Source: Natronoarchaeum rubrum (GTDB taxonomy: Archaea > Halobacteriota > Halobacteria > Halobacteriales > Natronoarchaeaceae). Taken from it: DNA of 64,000 nucleotides. Location of the stretch: contig NZ_JANHDP010000002.1 of assembly GCF_024494695.1 (NCBI RefSeq), positions 496,001 through 560,000 of the forward strand, read 5' to 3'. The translations under genes and the position numbers were made by a program. Under the pieces are notes generated by a model. The model did not search any database and was not told where the DNA came from. It was given only the letters and a program-made list of their open reading frames with translations. Of this stretch, positions 17,444-25,374 are shown piece by piece (positions within the stretch are counted from its first letter, which is position 1; every line of letters begins with the position of its first letter).

Positions 17444-18133
17444 ATGCGGTTTGTTATCATAGGAGCGGGTCGCGTCGGACTTCGAACCGCCCGCGTGCTG
17501 CAGGAGGAGGGCCACGAGGTGACGCTCATCGAGCGTGACCCCTCGAAGGCCGACCGCGCTCGCAAGCAGGACTACGAGGTGATCGAGGGCGACGGGTCGC
17601 GCGAGGACGTCCTCGAGGACGCGGGCGTCGACGACGCCGACGCGCTGGGGGCGCTGTCGGGCGATCTGAACGCGAACTTCGCCGCCTGTCTGATCGGCGA
17701 CCACTACGGCTGTCGCACCGTGTTGCGGATCGACGAGGACTACCGCGAGGACATCTACCGAAAGTACGCGCGTGAGGTCGACGAGATCGTCTACCCCGAG
17801 CGCCTGGGCGCGATCGGCGCCAAAAACGCCATGCTGGGCGGCGACATCCGTGCCATCGCCGACATCGCCCAGCACCTCCAGGTCGTCGAGTTGACGATCA
17901 CCAGCGAGGCGCCGACGGCGGGCTACACCATCAGCGAACTCCAGTTGCCCGCCAACGCCACCGTGCTCGCCTTCGGCAAGCGCGACGCCGCGGTCGGGAT
18001 TCCCTCGCCCGACGAGTCGATCGAGCCCGGCGACCGCCTGATCGTGCTCGCTGACTTCGCCGTGCTCGACGACGTCAGACAGATCTTGGTCGGCGACTCC
18101 AGTCGCGCGACCGCGCAGGCGGGGGGTGTCTGA
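17444..18133 (+). CDS. trkA: TrkA-type potassium uptake/channel regulatory protein
   Basis: A 229-residue protein. An N-terminal RCK_N Rossmann domain has the nucleotide-binding motif IIGAGRVG (residues 5-12), and a C-terminal RCK_C domain follows (~residues 145-220, GYTISELQLP...GDRLIVLAD). It binds NAD(H) or ATP and gates a Trk/Ktr potassium transporter at the membrane, important for salt-in osmoadaptation. Two stand-alone Lrp/AsnC-type domains flank it, the downstream one starting 1 bp after its stop. A TATA-like taaagttattc lies about 30 bp upstream. Confidence 0.93.
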   Translation: MRFVIIGAGRVGLRTARVLQEEGHEVTLIERDPSKADRARKQDYEVIEGDGSREDVLEDAGVDDADALGALSGDLNANFAACLIGDHYGCRTVLRIDEDYREDIYRKYAREVDEIVYPERLGAIGAKNAMLGGDIRAIADIAQHLQVVELTITSEAPTAGYTISELQLPANATVLAFGKRDAAVGIPSPDESIEPGDRLIVLADFAVLDDVRQILVGDSSRATAQAGGV

Positions 18134-18134
18134 G

Positions 18135-18365
18135 ATGGTGACTGCCTACGTGATGATCAAGGCCAACACGGGCGAGGCCGACCGACTCCGCGACGACATC
18201 GAGTCGATCGAGGGCGTCGAGCACGCCCGCATCGTCGCCGGCGACGTCGACATCATCGCCAAAGTCGCCGTCGGGACGCCCGCGGAAGTCAAGGACATCG
18301 CGGCGACGGCGATCCAGGACATCGACGGCGTCGAGGACACGCAGACGTACATCGCGATGGACTAG
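18135..18365 (+). CDS. stand-alone Lrp/AsnC ligand-binding (RAM) domain protein
   Basis: A 76-residue protein, MVTAYVMIKANTGEADRLRDD..., with the RAM-domain marks ARIVAGDVDIIAKV and TQTYIAMD. No helix-turn-helix is present. It starts one base after the trkA stop and is almost certainly co-transcribed and coupled with it. It is clearly related to the protein at 17084-17314 (same length, similar core). The pair may adjust the TrkA-controlled potassium transporter to an effector; this is inference from context. Confidence 0.88.
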   Translation: MVTAYVMIKANTGEADRLRDDIESIEGVEHARIVAGDVDIIAKVAVGTPAEVKDIAATAIQDIDGVEDTQTYIAMD

Positions 18366-18586
18366 CGACGACCTTTTTGACGGTTCGGGTCGCCTTCGGC
18401 GACCGCTCACCGCAAAAAGCTCGGCCAAAAACTCTCCTCACTCGCTTCGCTCACGGCTTCGCCGTTCGCGTGGTCGCGGTTCTCGCGCCTGCGGCGCTCC
18501 GAACCGCGCACCGCTCGTTCGGAGTGAAACGGCGGCTTCGCCGCCGTACGCTGGACCGCACTACCACATCCGCACAGCTCGGGCAG
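18366..18586. repeat. palindrome-rich intergenic repeat element
   Basis: Holds several small palindromes (gtcgccttcggcgac, cggcggcttcgccgccg) after a T-run (acctttttgacg) that may end trkA-operon transcription. Bases 18450-18508 match 22901-22959 in inverted orientation with a single mismatch over 59 bp, so this is one copy of a dispersed intergenic repeat. No credible coding frame is present. Confidence 0.7.
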
Positions 18587-19111
18587 CTACAGCGGCGTCC
18601 CGCCGCGATTCGTGCCCTCGCTGTCAGCGTTCTGCTGGGCGCGATTGAGCAGGCCGGCGACCGGTTCGCCGTACTCGTAGCCCGGGATGACGCCCTGGAC
18701 GTACGTGCCCTCGACGTAGTCGATCAGCGCCTTGGCGTCGTCGGCGCCCTGATCTGCGGTCCACGCCTGGACGCCGAAGCGCGCGACGACCTCGTCGTCG
18801 AAGCGCTCGATCTCGGGGTCGAGCCGGTCGCTGGACTTGACGACGTCGTAGGCGTCTTCGAGGCGGCGTTCGAGCGTGTCGAACCAGCCGTCCTCGACGA
18901 CCTCGGCGACCGTCTCGCTCTCGACGACGGCGTCGAGCGTCGGGACGCGGACCTCGACCTCGAACGTGGCGTCCCGGTCGCCGGGAGCCGGCGAGAGCGT
19001 CGCGACGGCGTCGAACGGCGTCGTCGTGCAGCGGTACTCGTCGGCGTCGACCTCGAACGCGCCGTGGCGTTCGAGCGCCCGGCGGGCCGCGTCGGATACG
19101 TCGTCGGTCAT
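18587..19111 (-). CDS. conserved haloarchaeal protein (DUF5813-like)
   Basis: A 174-residue acidic soluble protein, MTDDVSDAARRALERHGAFEVDADEYRCTTTPFDAV (part). It alternates beta-rich and helical stretches and has no recognised catalytic motif. I believe it belongs to the haloarchaeal family DUF5813, from remembered sequence. It follows the gene at 19152 on the same strand with 40 bp between them, so they may be co-transcribed. Function unknown. Confidence 0.7.
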   Translation of the reverse strand: MTDDVSDAARRALERHGAFEVDADEYRCTTTPFDAVATLSPAPGDRDATFEVEVRVPTLDAVVESETVAEVVEDGWFDTLERRLEDAYDVVKSSDRLDPEIERFDDEVVARFGVQAWTADQGADDAKALIDYVEGTYVQGVIPGYEYGEPVAGLLNRAQQNADSEGTNRGGTPL

Positions 19112-19151
19112 CGTCGAAAACAGGCGTCGAGCGGTGTTGGGCGTTGCGCTT

Positions 19152-19535
19152 TCAGAGCTCGTCGCGGAGCACTTCCTTGATCGACGTCGTGACGTTCTCG
19201 AAGTCCTGCATCGTCAGTCCGTCCGTCGTGACGAACACGCCCTCGCGCTCGTCGGTCACGCGGACCAAGTAGCCGTTGTCGAACGCCCGGATCGTGTAGT
19301 TGTACGCGCCGAGTTCGGTCCCCTCGTAGGCGGCGTGGGCCGTCTTGAAGTCGTGCCACTCGTGGCCGATGAAGCTCGTCAGGTCGGCGTCCTGCTCCAG
19401 ATCGTCCCGGAGGTACAGCTGGTCGTAGTCGTCGCGCGTGAAGTACGTCACCGACCGGAGACTGTCGCCGATGGCCGTTCGGCTGACGGTGACGATCTTG
19501 TCGGCCGCCTCGTCCGCGAGTAGGTTGCTCGCCAT
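19152..19535 (-). CDS. conserved haloarchaeal protein, function unknown
   Basis: A 127-residue protein, MASNLLADEAADKIVTVSRTAIGDSLRSVTYF..., with a mixed alpha/beta pattern and a conserved-looking YTIRAFDNGYLVRVTDEREGVFVTTD core. Such proteins resemble Roadblock/sensor-like small domains in haloarchaea, but I cannot assign a family with confidence. No membrane segment or metal site. It is the first gene of a probable two-gene minus-strand unit. Confidence 0.65.
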   Translation of the reverse strand: MASNLLADEAADKIVTVSRTAIGDSLRSVTYFTRDDYDQLYLRDDLEQDADLTSFIGHEWHDFKTAHAAYEGTELGAYNYTIRAFDNGYLVRVTDEREGVFVTTDGLTMQDFENVTTSIKEVLRDEL

Positions 19536-19680
19536 CCTAGCTGGTCCTTGCGTACAGCCCTACAAGAAACTGCCCCCGCCGGAATCACCCGGCGAGTCGC
19601 GGGCCGCGCCGCGGTTCGGCGCCGACGTTTTATGTCCGCCCGCGCCCCACACCGGAGCATGCAACGTCGTGGTGGTTTCT

Positions 19681-20685
19681 GTGGCTGATCGGTTCCGCGG
19701 GCTCGCGACGCTCGGGGCAGTGTTGGCGGGCGCGGCGATCGCAGCCGTGATCGGCTACGTCCTGTTCGTCGAGATCCCGTTCGGGCTGGCCGAACTTCTC
19801 GGAATCGTCCTGACGCTGGCGCTCGCGCTGGTCGGTGCGCGTCTGGCCGGGAACGCCGTCCAGTCGCTGCTGCCGGGCTACGACGTCGCGGAGGTCGCCG
19901 TCGAGGGGCCGATCACGCGCGACGGCGGCGGCGGGCCGCTGCCGAGCCAGCCGGGGTCGACGCCGGCCGACGACATCGTCGACCAGATCGAGCGCGCCGA
20001 CGCCGACGACGCGGTCGACGCCCTGCTGGTTCGGCTGAACACGCCCGGCGGCGAGGTCGTCCCGAGCGACGACATCAAGCTCGCGGCCGAGTCGTTCGAC
20101 GGCCCGACGATCGCGTACGCCCAGGACACCTGCGCCAGCGGCGGCTACTGGATCGCCAGCGGCTGCGACGAGCTGTGGGCCCGCGACGCCACGATCGTCG
20201 GGTCGATCGGCGTGATCGGCTCGACGGTCAACGCCGCCGACCTCGCCGAGAAGGTCGGACTCAGCTACGAGCGGTTCGCGGCCGGCGACTACAAGGACGC
20301 GGGCACGTCGCTGAAGGAGATCGACGACGACGAACGCGAGTACCTTCAGGGGATCGTCGACGACCTCTACGATAACTTCGTCGAGCGCGTCGCGGAGGGC
20401 CGGGGGCTGGATCCCGAGGCGATCCGCGACACCGAGGCCCGCGTGTACCTCGGCGAGGACGCCGCCGAGATCGGGCTGGTCGACCGGCTCGGGACGCGCG
20501 AGGACGTCGAGGACGAGCTGGCGAAGCGGCTCGGCGTCGACTCGGTCGCCGTCGAGGAGTTCGAGCCCGAGCGCGGCATCGCGGCGCGCATGCGCGGCGG
20601 CGCCGAGCGGGTCGCGTACGCGCTCGGCGCGGGCGTCGCGAGCGTCGCGGCCGACGACCGCGAGATCGACCTGCAGCTTCGCTGA
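19681..20685 (+). CDS. sppA: S49 family signal peptide peptidase (SppA-like)
   Basis: A 334-residue protein. Two N-terminal hydrophobic segments (residues ~8-28 and ~35-58) anchor it in the membrane. The peptidase domain has RLNTPGGEVVPSDDI, the catalytic Ser in CASGGYW (~residue 153) and the general-base Lys in GDYKDAGTS (~204); this spacing of about 51 residues is that of Bacillus SppA. It degrades cleaved signal peptides or membrane peptides. The GTG at 19681 is preferred; two in-frame GTG codons 9-12 bp upstream are alternatives. Confidence 0.88.
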   Translation: MADRFRGLATLGAVLAGAAIAAVIGYVLFVEIPFGLAELLGIVLTLALALVGARLAGNAVQSLLPGYDVAEVAVEGPITRDGGGGPLPSQPGSTPADDIVDQIERADADDAVDALLVRLNTPGGEVVPSDDIKLAAESFDGPTIAYAQDTCASGGYWIASGCDELWARDATIVGSIGVIGSTVNAADLAEKVGLSYERFAAGDYKDAGTSLKEIDDDEREYLQGIVDDLYDNFVERVAEGRGLDPEAIRDTEARVYLGEDAAEIGLVDRLGTREDVEDELAKRLGVDSVAVEEFEPERGIAARMRGGAERVAYALGAGVASVAADDREIDLQLR

Positions 20686-20838
20686 GGCGTCGATCGCGCT
20701 GCGGCCGACGCTTGCGAGCGTGCGAACGCGGCCGGACGCCGCCGCCGCGGCGTCGCGACGATTCTGCTCCGGCGTCGCGGTGACTGATCTCGCCTCACGG
20801 CGTTGCGCCGAGACGAGAGTTTTTATTCCGGGGTCGAC

Positions 20839-22032
20839 ATGGTTTCGACAGTGACAACGCTGGTGCTCTGCGTCGACCGGGCGAACGACGTCGGCCACAA
20901 GACCGGCCTGGAGACGCCGGTCGTCGGGTGGGAGGCCGTCCGCTCGCTCGTCGTCGACGTCGGCCTCGCCGACCCCGAAGACTCGAGCGTCAACTCGCTG
21001 CTCGAGACGCTCTCGGTGGCCCGCGAGCTGCGGGACGGCGACGACGACGCCGTCGTGGCGGTCGTCTCCGGAGCCAGCGACTCGATGGTCGGCGCCGACC
21101 GCACCGTCGCGCGCCAGCTCGACGAGCTGATCGAGACCCACGACCCCGACTCGGCGATCGTCGTGATCGACAGCGCCGAGGACGAGCGGCTGGTCCCGAT
21201 CGTCGAGAGCCGGCTGCAGGTCGACTCGGTCGACCGCGTCGTCGTTCGGCAGGCCCGGGATATCGAGTCGACGTACTACCTGCTCAAGCAGTTCCTCGCC
21301 GACGAGGAGCTGCGCCAGACGGTGCTGGTGCCGATCGGGCTCGCCTTGCTCGCCTTTCCCGCGCTCACGCTGTTCACCGGGATCGCGGAGGCGCTGGCGA
21401 CGATCACGGCCGTGATCGGCGTGTTCCTGCTGTACAAGGGGATCGGCGTCGACGACACGCTCCGGCAGCTGGCCGGCCAGGCGCGGGACTCGCTGTACTC
21501 CGGACAGGTGTCGGTGGTGACCTACGTCGTCGGCGCCGGGCTGACGCTGGTGGGCGTGTTCGCCGGCGCGCTCGCGGTCTCGGATCTCGGCCGCACTACC
21601 GACGTGTTCCTGCCGGCGATGCAGTTCGCCCACGCGAGCGTCCCCTGGCTCGCGATGGCGGCGCTGGCGGCCTCGACCGGCCGGCTGCTCGACGAACTGA
21701 TCCAGAACGACGGCATCCGTCCCTCGTATCTCAACCTGCCGTTCGTGGTCGTCGGGCTCGGCCTCGTCGTCCGCGGGTTCGCGGGCTACTTCCTCGAACG
21801 CGCGAACCTCGTCCCGCCGATCGACGTGCCCGCCATCGAGGCCGGTGCGGTCTCGGTCGAAGGATTCACGCTCAGCCTGGGCAACCGACTGGGCGTGTTC
21901 GTCGTCGGTGGCGTCCTCGTGACGCTGATCGGCGTCCGCGTCGCCACCTCCTTCAACGGGTCGGCGATCGAGGACGCCGAAGCCGAGTTGCCCGACGGCG
22001 ACGACGGCAATCCCTCACGACCCGACCCGTAG
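20839..22032 (+). CDS. DUF373 family membrane protein
   Basis: A 397-residue protein. The N-terminal ~150 residues are soluble with alternating beta strands (TLVLCVDRANDVG, VAVVSGASDSMVG, AIVVIDSAEDE), and the rest has about six membrane segments. This matches the archaeal DUF373 family, whose function is unknown. A TATA-like gtttttattcc is 20-25 bp before the ATG at 20839, suggesting a leaderless transcript. Confidence 0.88.
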   Translation: MVSTVTTLVLCVDRANDVGHKTGLETPVVGWEAVRSLVVDVGLADPEDSSVNSLLETLSVARELRDGDDDAVVAVVSGASDSMVGADRTVARQLDELIETHDPDSAIVVIDSAEDERLVPIVESRLQVDSVDRVVVRQARDIESTYYLLKQFLADEELRQTVLVPIGLALLAFPALTLFTGIAEALATITAVIGVFLLYKGIGVDDTLRQLAGQARDSLYSGQVSVVTYVVGAGLTLVGVFAGALAVSDLGRTTDVFLPAMQFAHASVPWLAMAALAASTGRLLDELIQNDGIRPSYLNLPFVVVGLGLVVRGFAGYFLERANLVPPIDVPAIEAGAVSVEGFTLSLGNRLGVFVVGGVLVTLIGVRVATSFNGSAIEDAEAELPDGDDGNPSRPDP

Positions 22033-22146
22033 TTCGGCGCCGCGGACGCCTCACGCCGGCTTGCAGGTCGAGGCGACGGAGCGCCGCGGTGACTCGGCCG
22101 CTGTGGCTTCGACGCATCTATCCTCCGGGCCCGACAACGATGCGGC

Positions 22147-22875
22147 ATGACAGACGACGCCGGCCGCTGGGTCAGCCTCTTTTCCGGCGGCAAGGACTCC
22201 TCGTGGGCGCTGTACCGCGCGCTCGAACGCGACCTCGACGTCGGACGGCTGCTGACCGTGCATCCGGAGGGCGATTCGTACATGTACCACGTCCCCGCGA
22301 CCGAACTGGCCAGCCTCGCCGCCGAGAGCGTCGGCGTCCCGCTCGTCGACGTCCGCCCGGACGACTTCGAGGCCGAGGCCGCCGCCGACTCCGGGACGCA
22401 GGGTGACGCCGAAGTCGAACCGCTGGAGGCCGCGCTGCGCGACCTCGACGCCGAACTCGACGGCGGCGTCGCCGGCGTCACGGCCGGTGCCGTCGAAAGC
22501 GAGTACCAGACCAGCCGGATCGAAGCGCTCTGCGACCGGCTCGGGATCGAGCTGTTCGCGCCGCTGTGGCAGCGCGACCCCCGCGAACTCGCCGACGAGA
22601 TGCTGTCGGCCGGCTTCGAGATCCGGATCATCCAGGTCGCCGCGGAGGGCCTCGACGAGTCCTGGCTCGGGCGGCGTCTCGACGCCGACGCGCTGGCGGA
22701 ACTCGAAGAACTCAACGAGGAGTACGGCGTCCACATTCTCGGCGAGGGCGGCGAGTTCGAGACGCTCGTCACCGACGGCCCGCACATGGACCGCCCGATC
22801 GAACTGGAGTACGAGACGGAGTGGGACGGAACGCGGGGGAGTGTGCGGATCACGGACGCGCGACTGGGCGAGTAG
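22147..22875 (+). CDS. dph6: diphthine--ammonia ligase
   Basis: A 242-residue ATP pyrophosphatase of the Dph6/MJ0570 family. The PP-loop SLFSGGKDSSWAL is at residues ~10-22, and the later ESEYQTSRIEALCDRLGI, PLWQRDPRELADEM and GEGGEFETLVTDGP segments are diagnostic. It amidates diphthine on elongation factor 2 using ATP and ammonium, completing diphthamide. The last 50 bp of the gene, through the stop codon, are duplicated at 23055-23104 beyond an intergenic element. Confidence 0.93.
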   Translation: MTDDAGRWVSLFSGGKDSSWALYRALERDLDVGRLLTVHPEGDSYMYHVPATELASLAAESVGVPLVDVRPDDFEAEAAADSGTQGDAEVEPLEAALRDLDAELDGGVAGVTAGAVESEYQTSRIEALCDRLGIELFAPLWQRDPRELADEMLSAGFEIRIIQVAAEGLDESWLGRRLDADALAELEELNEEYGVHILGEGGEFETLVTDGPHMDRPIELEYETEWDGTRGSVRITDARLGE

Positions 22876-23104
22876 CTCTACCGTGAGGAGGGGAGCGAAG
22901 CGCGGTTCGGAGCGCCGAAGGCGCGAGAACCGCGACCACGCGAACGGCGAAGCCGTGAGCCGAGCGATCGACGAGCGGATTTTTGGTCCAGATTTTTGCG
23001 CCGAGAGGTGGGCGAGCGAAGCGAGGCCACCCGAGGCGAAAAAAGGTGGGTGCGGACGGGACGCGTGGGAGCGTGCGGATCACGGACGCGCGGCTGGGCG
23101 AGTA
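22876..23104. repeat. intergenic palindromic element followed by copy of dph6 3' end
   Basis: Bases 22901-22959 are an inverted copy (58/59 identical) of 18450-18508. T-rich words (ggatttttgg, agatttttgc) and a gagcgaagcgag palindrome follow. Bases 23055-23104 repeat 22825-22874, the 3' end of dph6, with 4 mismatches in 50 and an intact in-frame stop (TAA instead of TAG). There is no credible coding frame of its own. The T-runs could act as transcription terminators. Confidence 0.8.
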
Positions 23105-23275
23105 AGGTCGATCGACCGCGGGAGTTCGTCGTCGATGTCTTACCGGTACGGATGAGTAGGTTGCCAATTGTACCGACCAACCGCAGCACAGTAAAATGAA
23201 ATAAAATTATACTATTTATTAGCTATCAAAACTCTGAAAAGATTTTTCAACACGGTTGTACTATCTACGAATGCG
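23105..23275. promoter_or_regulatory. AT-rich promoter region
   Basis: Bases 23190-23265 are far more AT-rich than the surroundings (aaaattatactatttatt core around 23204-23221). This is likely the promoter of the secreted protein gene at 23276; the TATA-like tattta lies 60 bp from the start, so a leader is expected, or a second weaker box (gatttttc) closer in is used. Confidence 0.45.
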
Positions 23276-24163
23276 ATGAGAGAAACTACGTCACGGCGAG
23301 CACTGCTCCGAAGTCTCGGCGGCGCACTCGCGGCGACGGCCGGAATCGGCGCTGCGGGAACGGCATCGGCCGAAACGAGTCAGGGCGCGGGCAGCTACTG
23401 GTCCGAGCCCCGCGTGATGATCGACGCGGTCTCTTACGACGGCGCCGAGCGCAAGGGTGCGCTGCTCGAAGACGTCGTCTACGACGACCCCGACGCCGGG
23501 CTGATCTCGGACATACACTACGTCGTCCACGACGGGGCCGACGCCCACGACGTGCGCGACGACGCGGCGACCAGCGAGGTCGGCGCGACCGCCGCGCAAC
23601 TCGAGGAGGTCTACCTCTCGACGACGCTCCCGGTCGCCGACGGCGACGCCGAGCTGTACCAGCAGGCGCTGGTCAGCGAGACCGACAACGCGCCGGCGCT
23701 GCTGATCGACAACGAGCTGACGCTACCCGCGGCCGGCGACTACGTGGTGACGACGCTTCCGAACCCGGATCTCGGCGACGGCGACAACGAGGCCTACACC
23801 GTCGAGGACGGGCACTATCAGCTGCTGGTCGCGACCGACGGGACCTACTACGCCGCGTTCGCACAGCGCGAGTCCTGGCGCAAGCAGTTCGACGACCAGC
23901 GCGTCGGCGTCGAGGGCGTCGCCAGCGGCGAGGACAAGTCCGCCTGGCGCGACGCCTACGTCGAGGGCGACGGCGACCTCGACACGAACGCCTCCAACGA
24001 CGGCGACATCGACCTTGCCTTCGAACTCGACGCGAGCGGGTACTCGGAGCTCTCGTGGACGACGGCGATCGGCTTCGGCTTCGAGGAGGCGGCCGCTGTC
24101 GACCGCGCCGTCGCGTCGCTCGACAGCGGCTTCGACGCCGAGCGCCAGGAGAGCTACTGGTAA
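23276..24163 (+). CDS. Tat-secreted protein resembling the GH15 glucoamylase N-terminal domain
   Basis: A 295-residue protein. It starts with a twin-arginine signal (SRRALLRSLGG, cleavage after ASA near residue 32). The mature part is beta-rich and ends with ELSWTTAIGFGFEEAAAVDRA...SLDSGF, which matches the end of the N-terminal beta-sandwich of archaeal and bacterial family-15 glucoamylases and glucodextranases. The catalytic alpha/alpha barrel that should follow is absent: the stop comes right after ESYW. It may be a free-standing carbohydrate-related domain or a truncated enzyme. The family match is from memory and moderately sure. Confidence 0.7.
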   Translation: MRETTSRRALLRSLGGALAATAGIGAAGTASAETSQGAGSYWSEPRVMIDAVSYDGAERKGALLEDVVYDDPDAGLISDIHYVVHDGADAHDVRDDAATSEVGATAAQLEEVYLSTTLPVADGDAELYQQALVSETDNAPALLIDNELTLPAAGDYVVTTLPNPDLGDGDNEAYTVEDGHYQLLVATDGTYYAAFAQRESWRKQFDDQRVGVEGVASGEDKSAWRDAYVEGDGDLDTNASNDGDIDLAFELDASGYSELSWTTAIGFGFEEAAAVDRAVASLDSGFDAERQESYW

Positions 24164-24212
24164 CGCGCTCCGGAACGGTGAGGAGGTGACAGTGGCGGGC
24201 TCGTCGTCGGCG

Positions 24213-24404
24213 TCATTCCACCGACTCGACCAGTCGGGCGCAGGGCGGTTCGTCGGCCAGTTCGATGTCCGGTTCGCTACAGAGGCCGCTGAGACACGCG
24301 TCGCACAGGTACAGATCGATCTGCTTCGCGTGCCTGCCGGCCGGTGAGAACCGAAGCGTGTACCGCACCGCGAGCGGGCTCGACCCGCAGTTCGTGCAGG
24401 TCAT
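24213..24404 (-). CDS. small zinc-finger protein
   Basis: A 63-residue protein starting MTCTNCGSSPLAVRYTLRFS, with two Cys pairs (CTNC and CDAC) forming a probable zinc ribbon, and an acidic tail. The frame is open 24 codons further upstream but that part is basic and glycine-rich, so the internal ATG at 24404 is preferred. Function unknown; haloarchaeal genomes contain many such mini zinc fingers. Confidence 0.65.
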   Translation of the reverse strand: MTCTNCGSSPLAVRYTLRFSPAGRHAKQIDLYLCDACLSGLCSEPDIELADEPPCARLVESVE

Positions 24405-24521
24405 CTCCCGGCCCGACCCTCGCGCTCGCTGCTGTCGACGATCATCGTGCCCCGAATGACCCCCGGGGAGTATCATGTTATCCCGTGGGATCTGTGCAGA
24501 CCGTGCACGCGCCGGCCGAGT

Positions 24522-25322
24522 TCAAAACTCGTCGATCGGTTTCGGCTGCGCCGCCGCTCGGTACTCGTCGTAGACCGACTCCGCCCACTCCCTGACCGCC
24601 GTCGTATCGGTGTCGAGCAGCGCGCGCGGGAACCCCTCGTCGTCTTCGACGCCGATCTGGACGCGCTCGTCGTCAGCCAGCCCCAGGTAGAAGGGTAGAT
24701 CACCGTCGTAGACGAGCACGGTCAACTGTCCCGTCGCCAGTTGCTCCCGGAACAGGTCGGCGTACTCCTCGGTTTCGATCGTCTCGTCGACCCCGGCAGA
24801 GACGACGATCTCGGCCGCGAAGTCGCGTTCGGTGATCTGCTCGTGGACGACCTCGCTTCCCTCGAGGTCGATCGCCGGGAGGAATCCCCGGAAACGGGTC
24901 GTGGACCGCAGCAGCTCGGTCTGCGCTCGCCCGGGTGCGTACGGGTCAGAGGACGTCGAGGTCGTGATCGTCGCCGCGCGCAGCGCGGCACGGTCGAGAT
25001 CGAACTCGGCGTAGGGGAACCACCGCAGGAACGTCGACTGTTCGTCGGTCAGTCGGAGCGCGTCCACCATGTTTCCGAACTCCTCGGCCACGATCGTCCC
25101 GGCGGGGGTGAGACGGTACGCACCGCCGACCGACTCGATCCAGCCGCGCTGTTCCAGCCCGGTCAGCGTACGCGCGATGGTTGACCGGGAGGCGTCGAGG
25201 TGGGTTCGCAACTCGCGTTGGGTCGCCGGTCCGGACGCCAAAAGCCGTTCGAGCGCTCGAACGCGCGACTCCGAGCGCGCGAGAAACGATATCTGTTCGA
25301 TTGGGTCTCCCTCGTCAACCAT
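24522..25322 (-). CDS. winged-helix transcriptional regulator (FilR1-like)
   Basis: A 266-residue protein. Residues ~15-85 form a winged helix-turn-helix (TQRELRTHLDASRSTIARTL is the recognition region). The rest matches the methanogenesis regulatory protein FilR1-type middle domain: RFRGFLPAIDLEG, then FREQLATGQLTVLVYDGDLPFYLGL. This architecture is expanded in haloarchaea and presumably senses a ligand. The target is unknown; the next gene downstream on the strand is a small zinc finger 117 bp away. Confidence 0.88.
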   Translation of the reverse strand: MVDEGDPIEQISFLARSESRVRALERLLASGPATQRELRTHLDASRSTIARTLTGLEQRGWIESVGGAYRLTPAGTIVAEEFGNMVDALRLTDEQSTFLRWFPYAEFDLDRAALRAATITTSTSSDPYAPGRAQTELLRSTTRFRGFLPAIDLEGSEVVHEQITERDFAAEIVVSAGVDETIETEEYADLFREQLATGQLTVLVYDGDLPFYLGLADDERVQIGVEDDEGFPRALLDTDTTAVREWAESVYDEYRAAAQPKPIDEF

Positions 25323-25374
25323 CGGTGTACACTCCCCGGAACACTCACGGCTATAAACCGCTCGCGGTCGCGCG

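Noticed and set aside
22876..23054. A small protein gene inside the dph6 downstream element
   Set aside because: All frames are Arg-rich and dictated by palindromes; none has the acidic bias or a plausible start with promoter.
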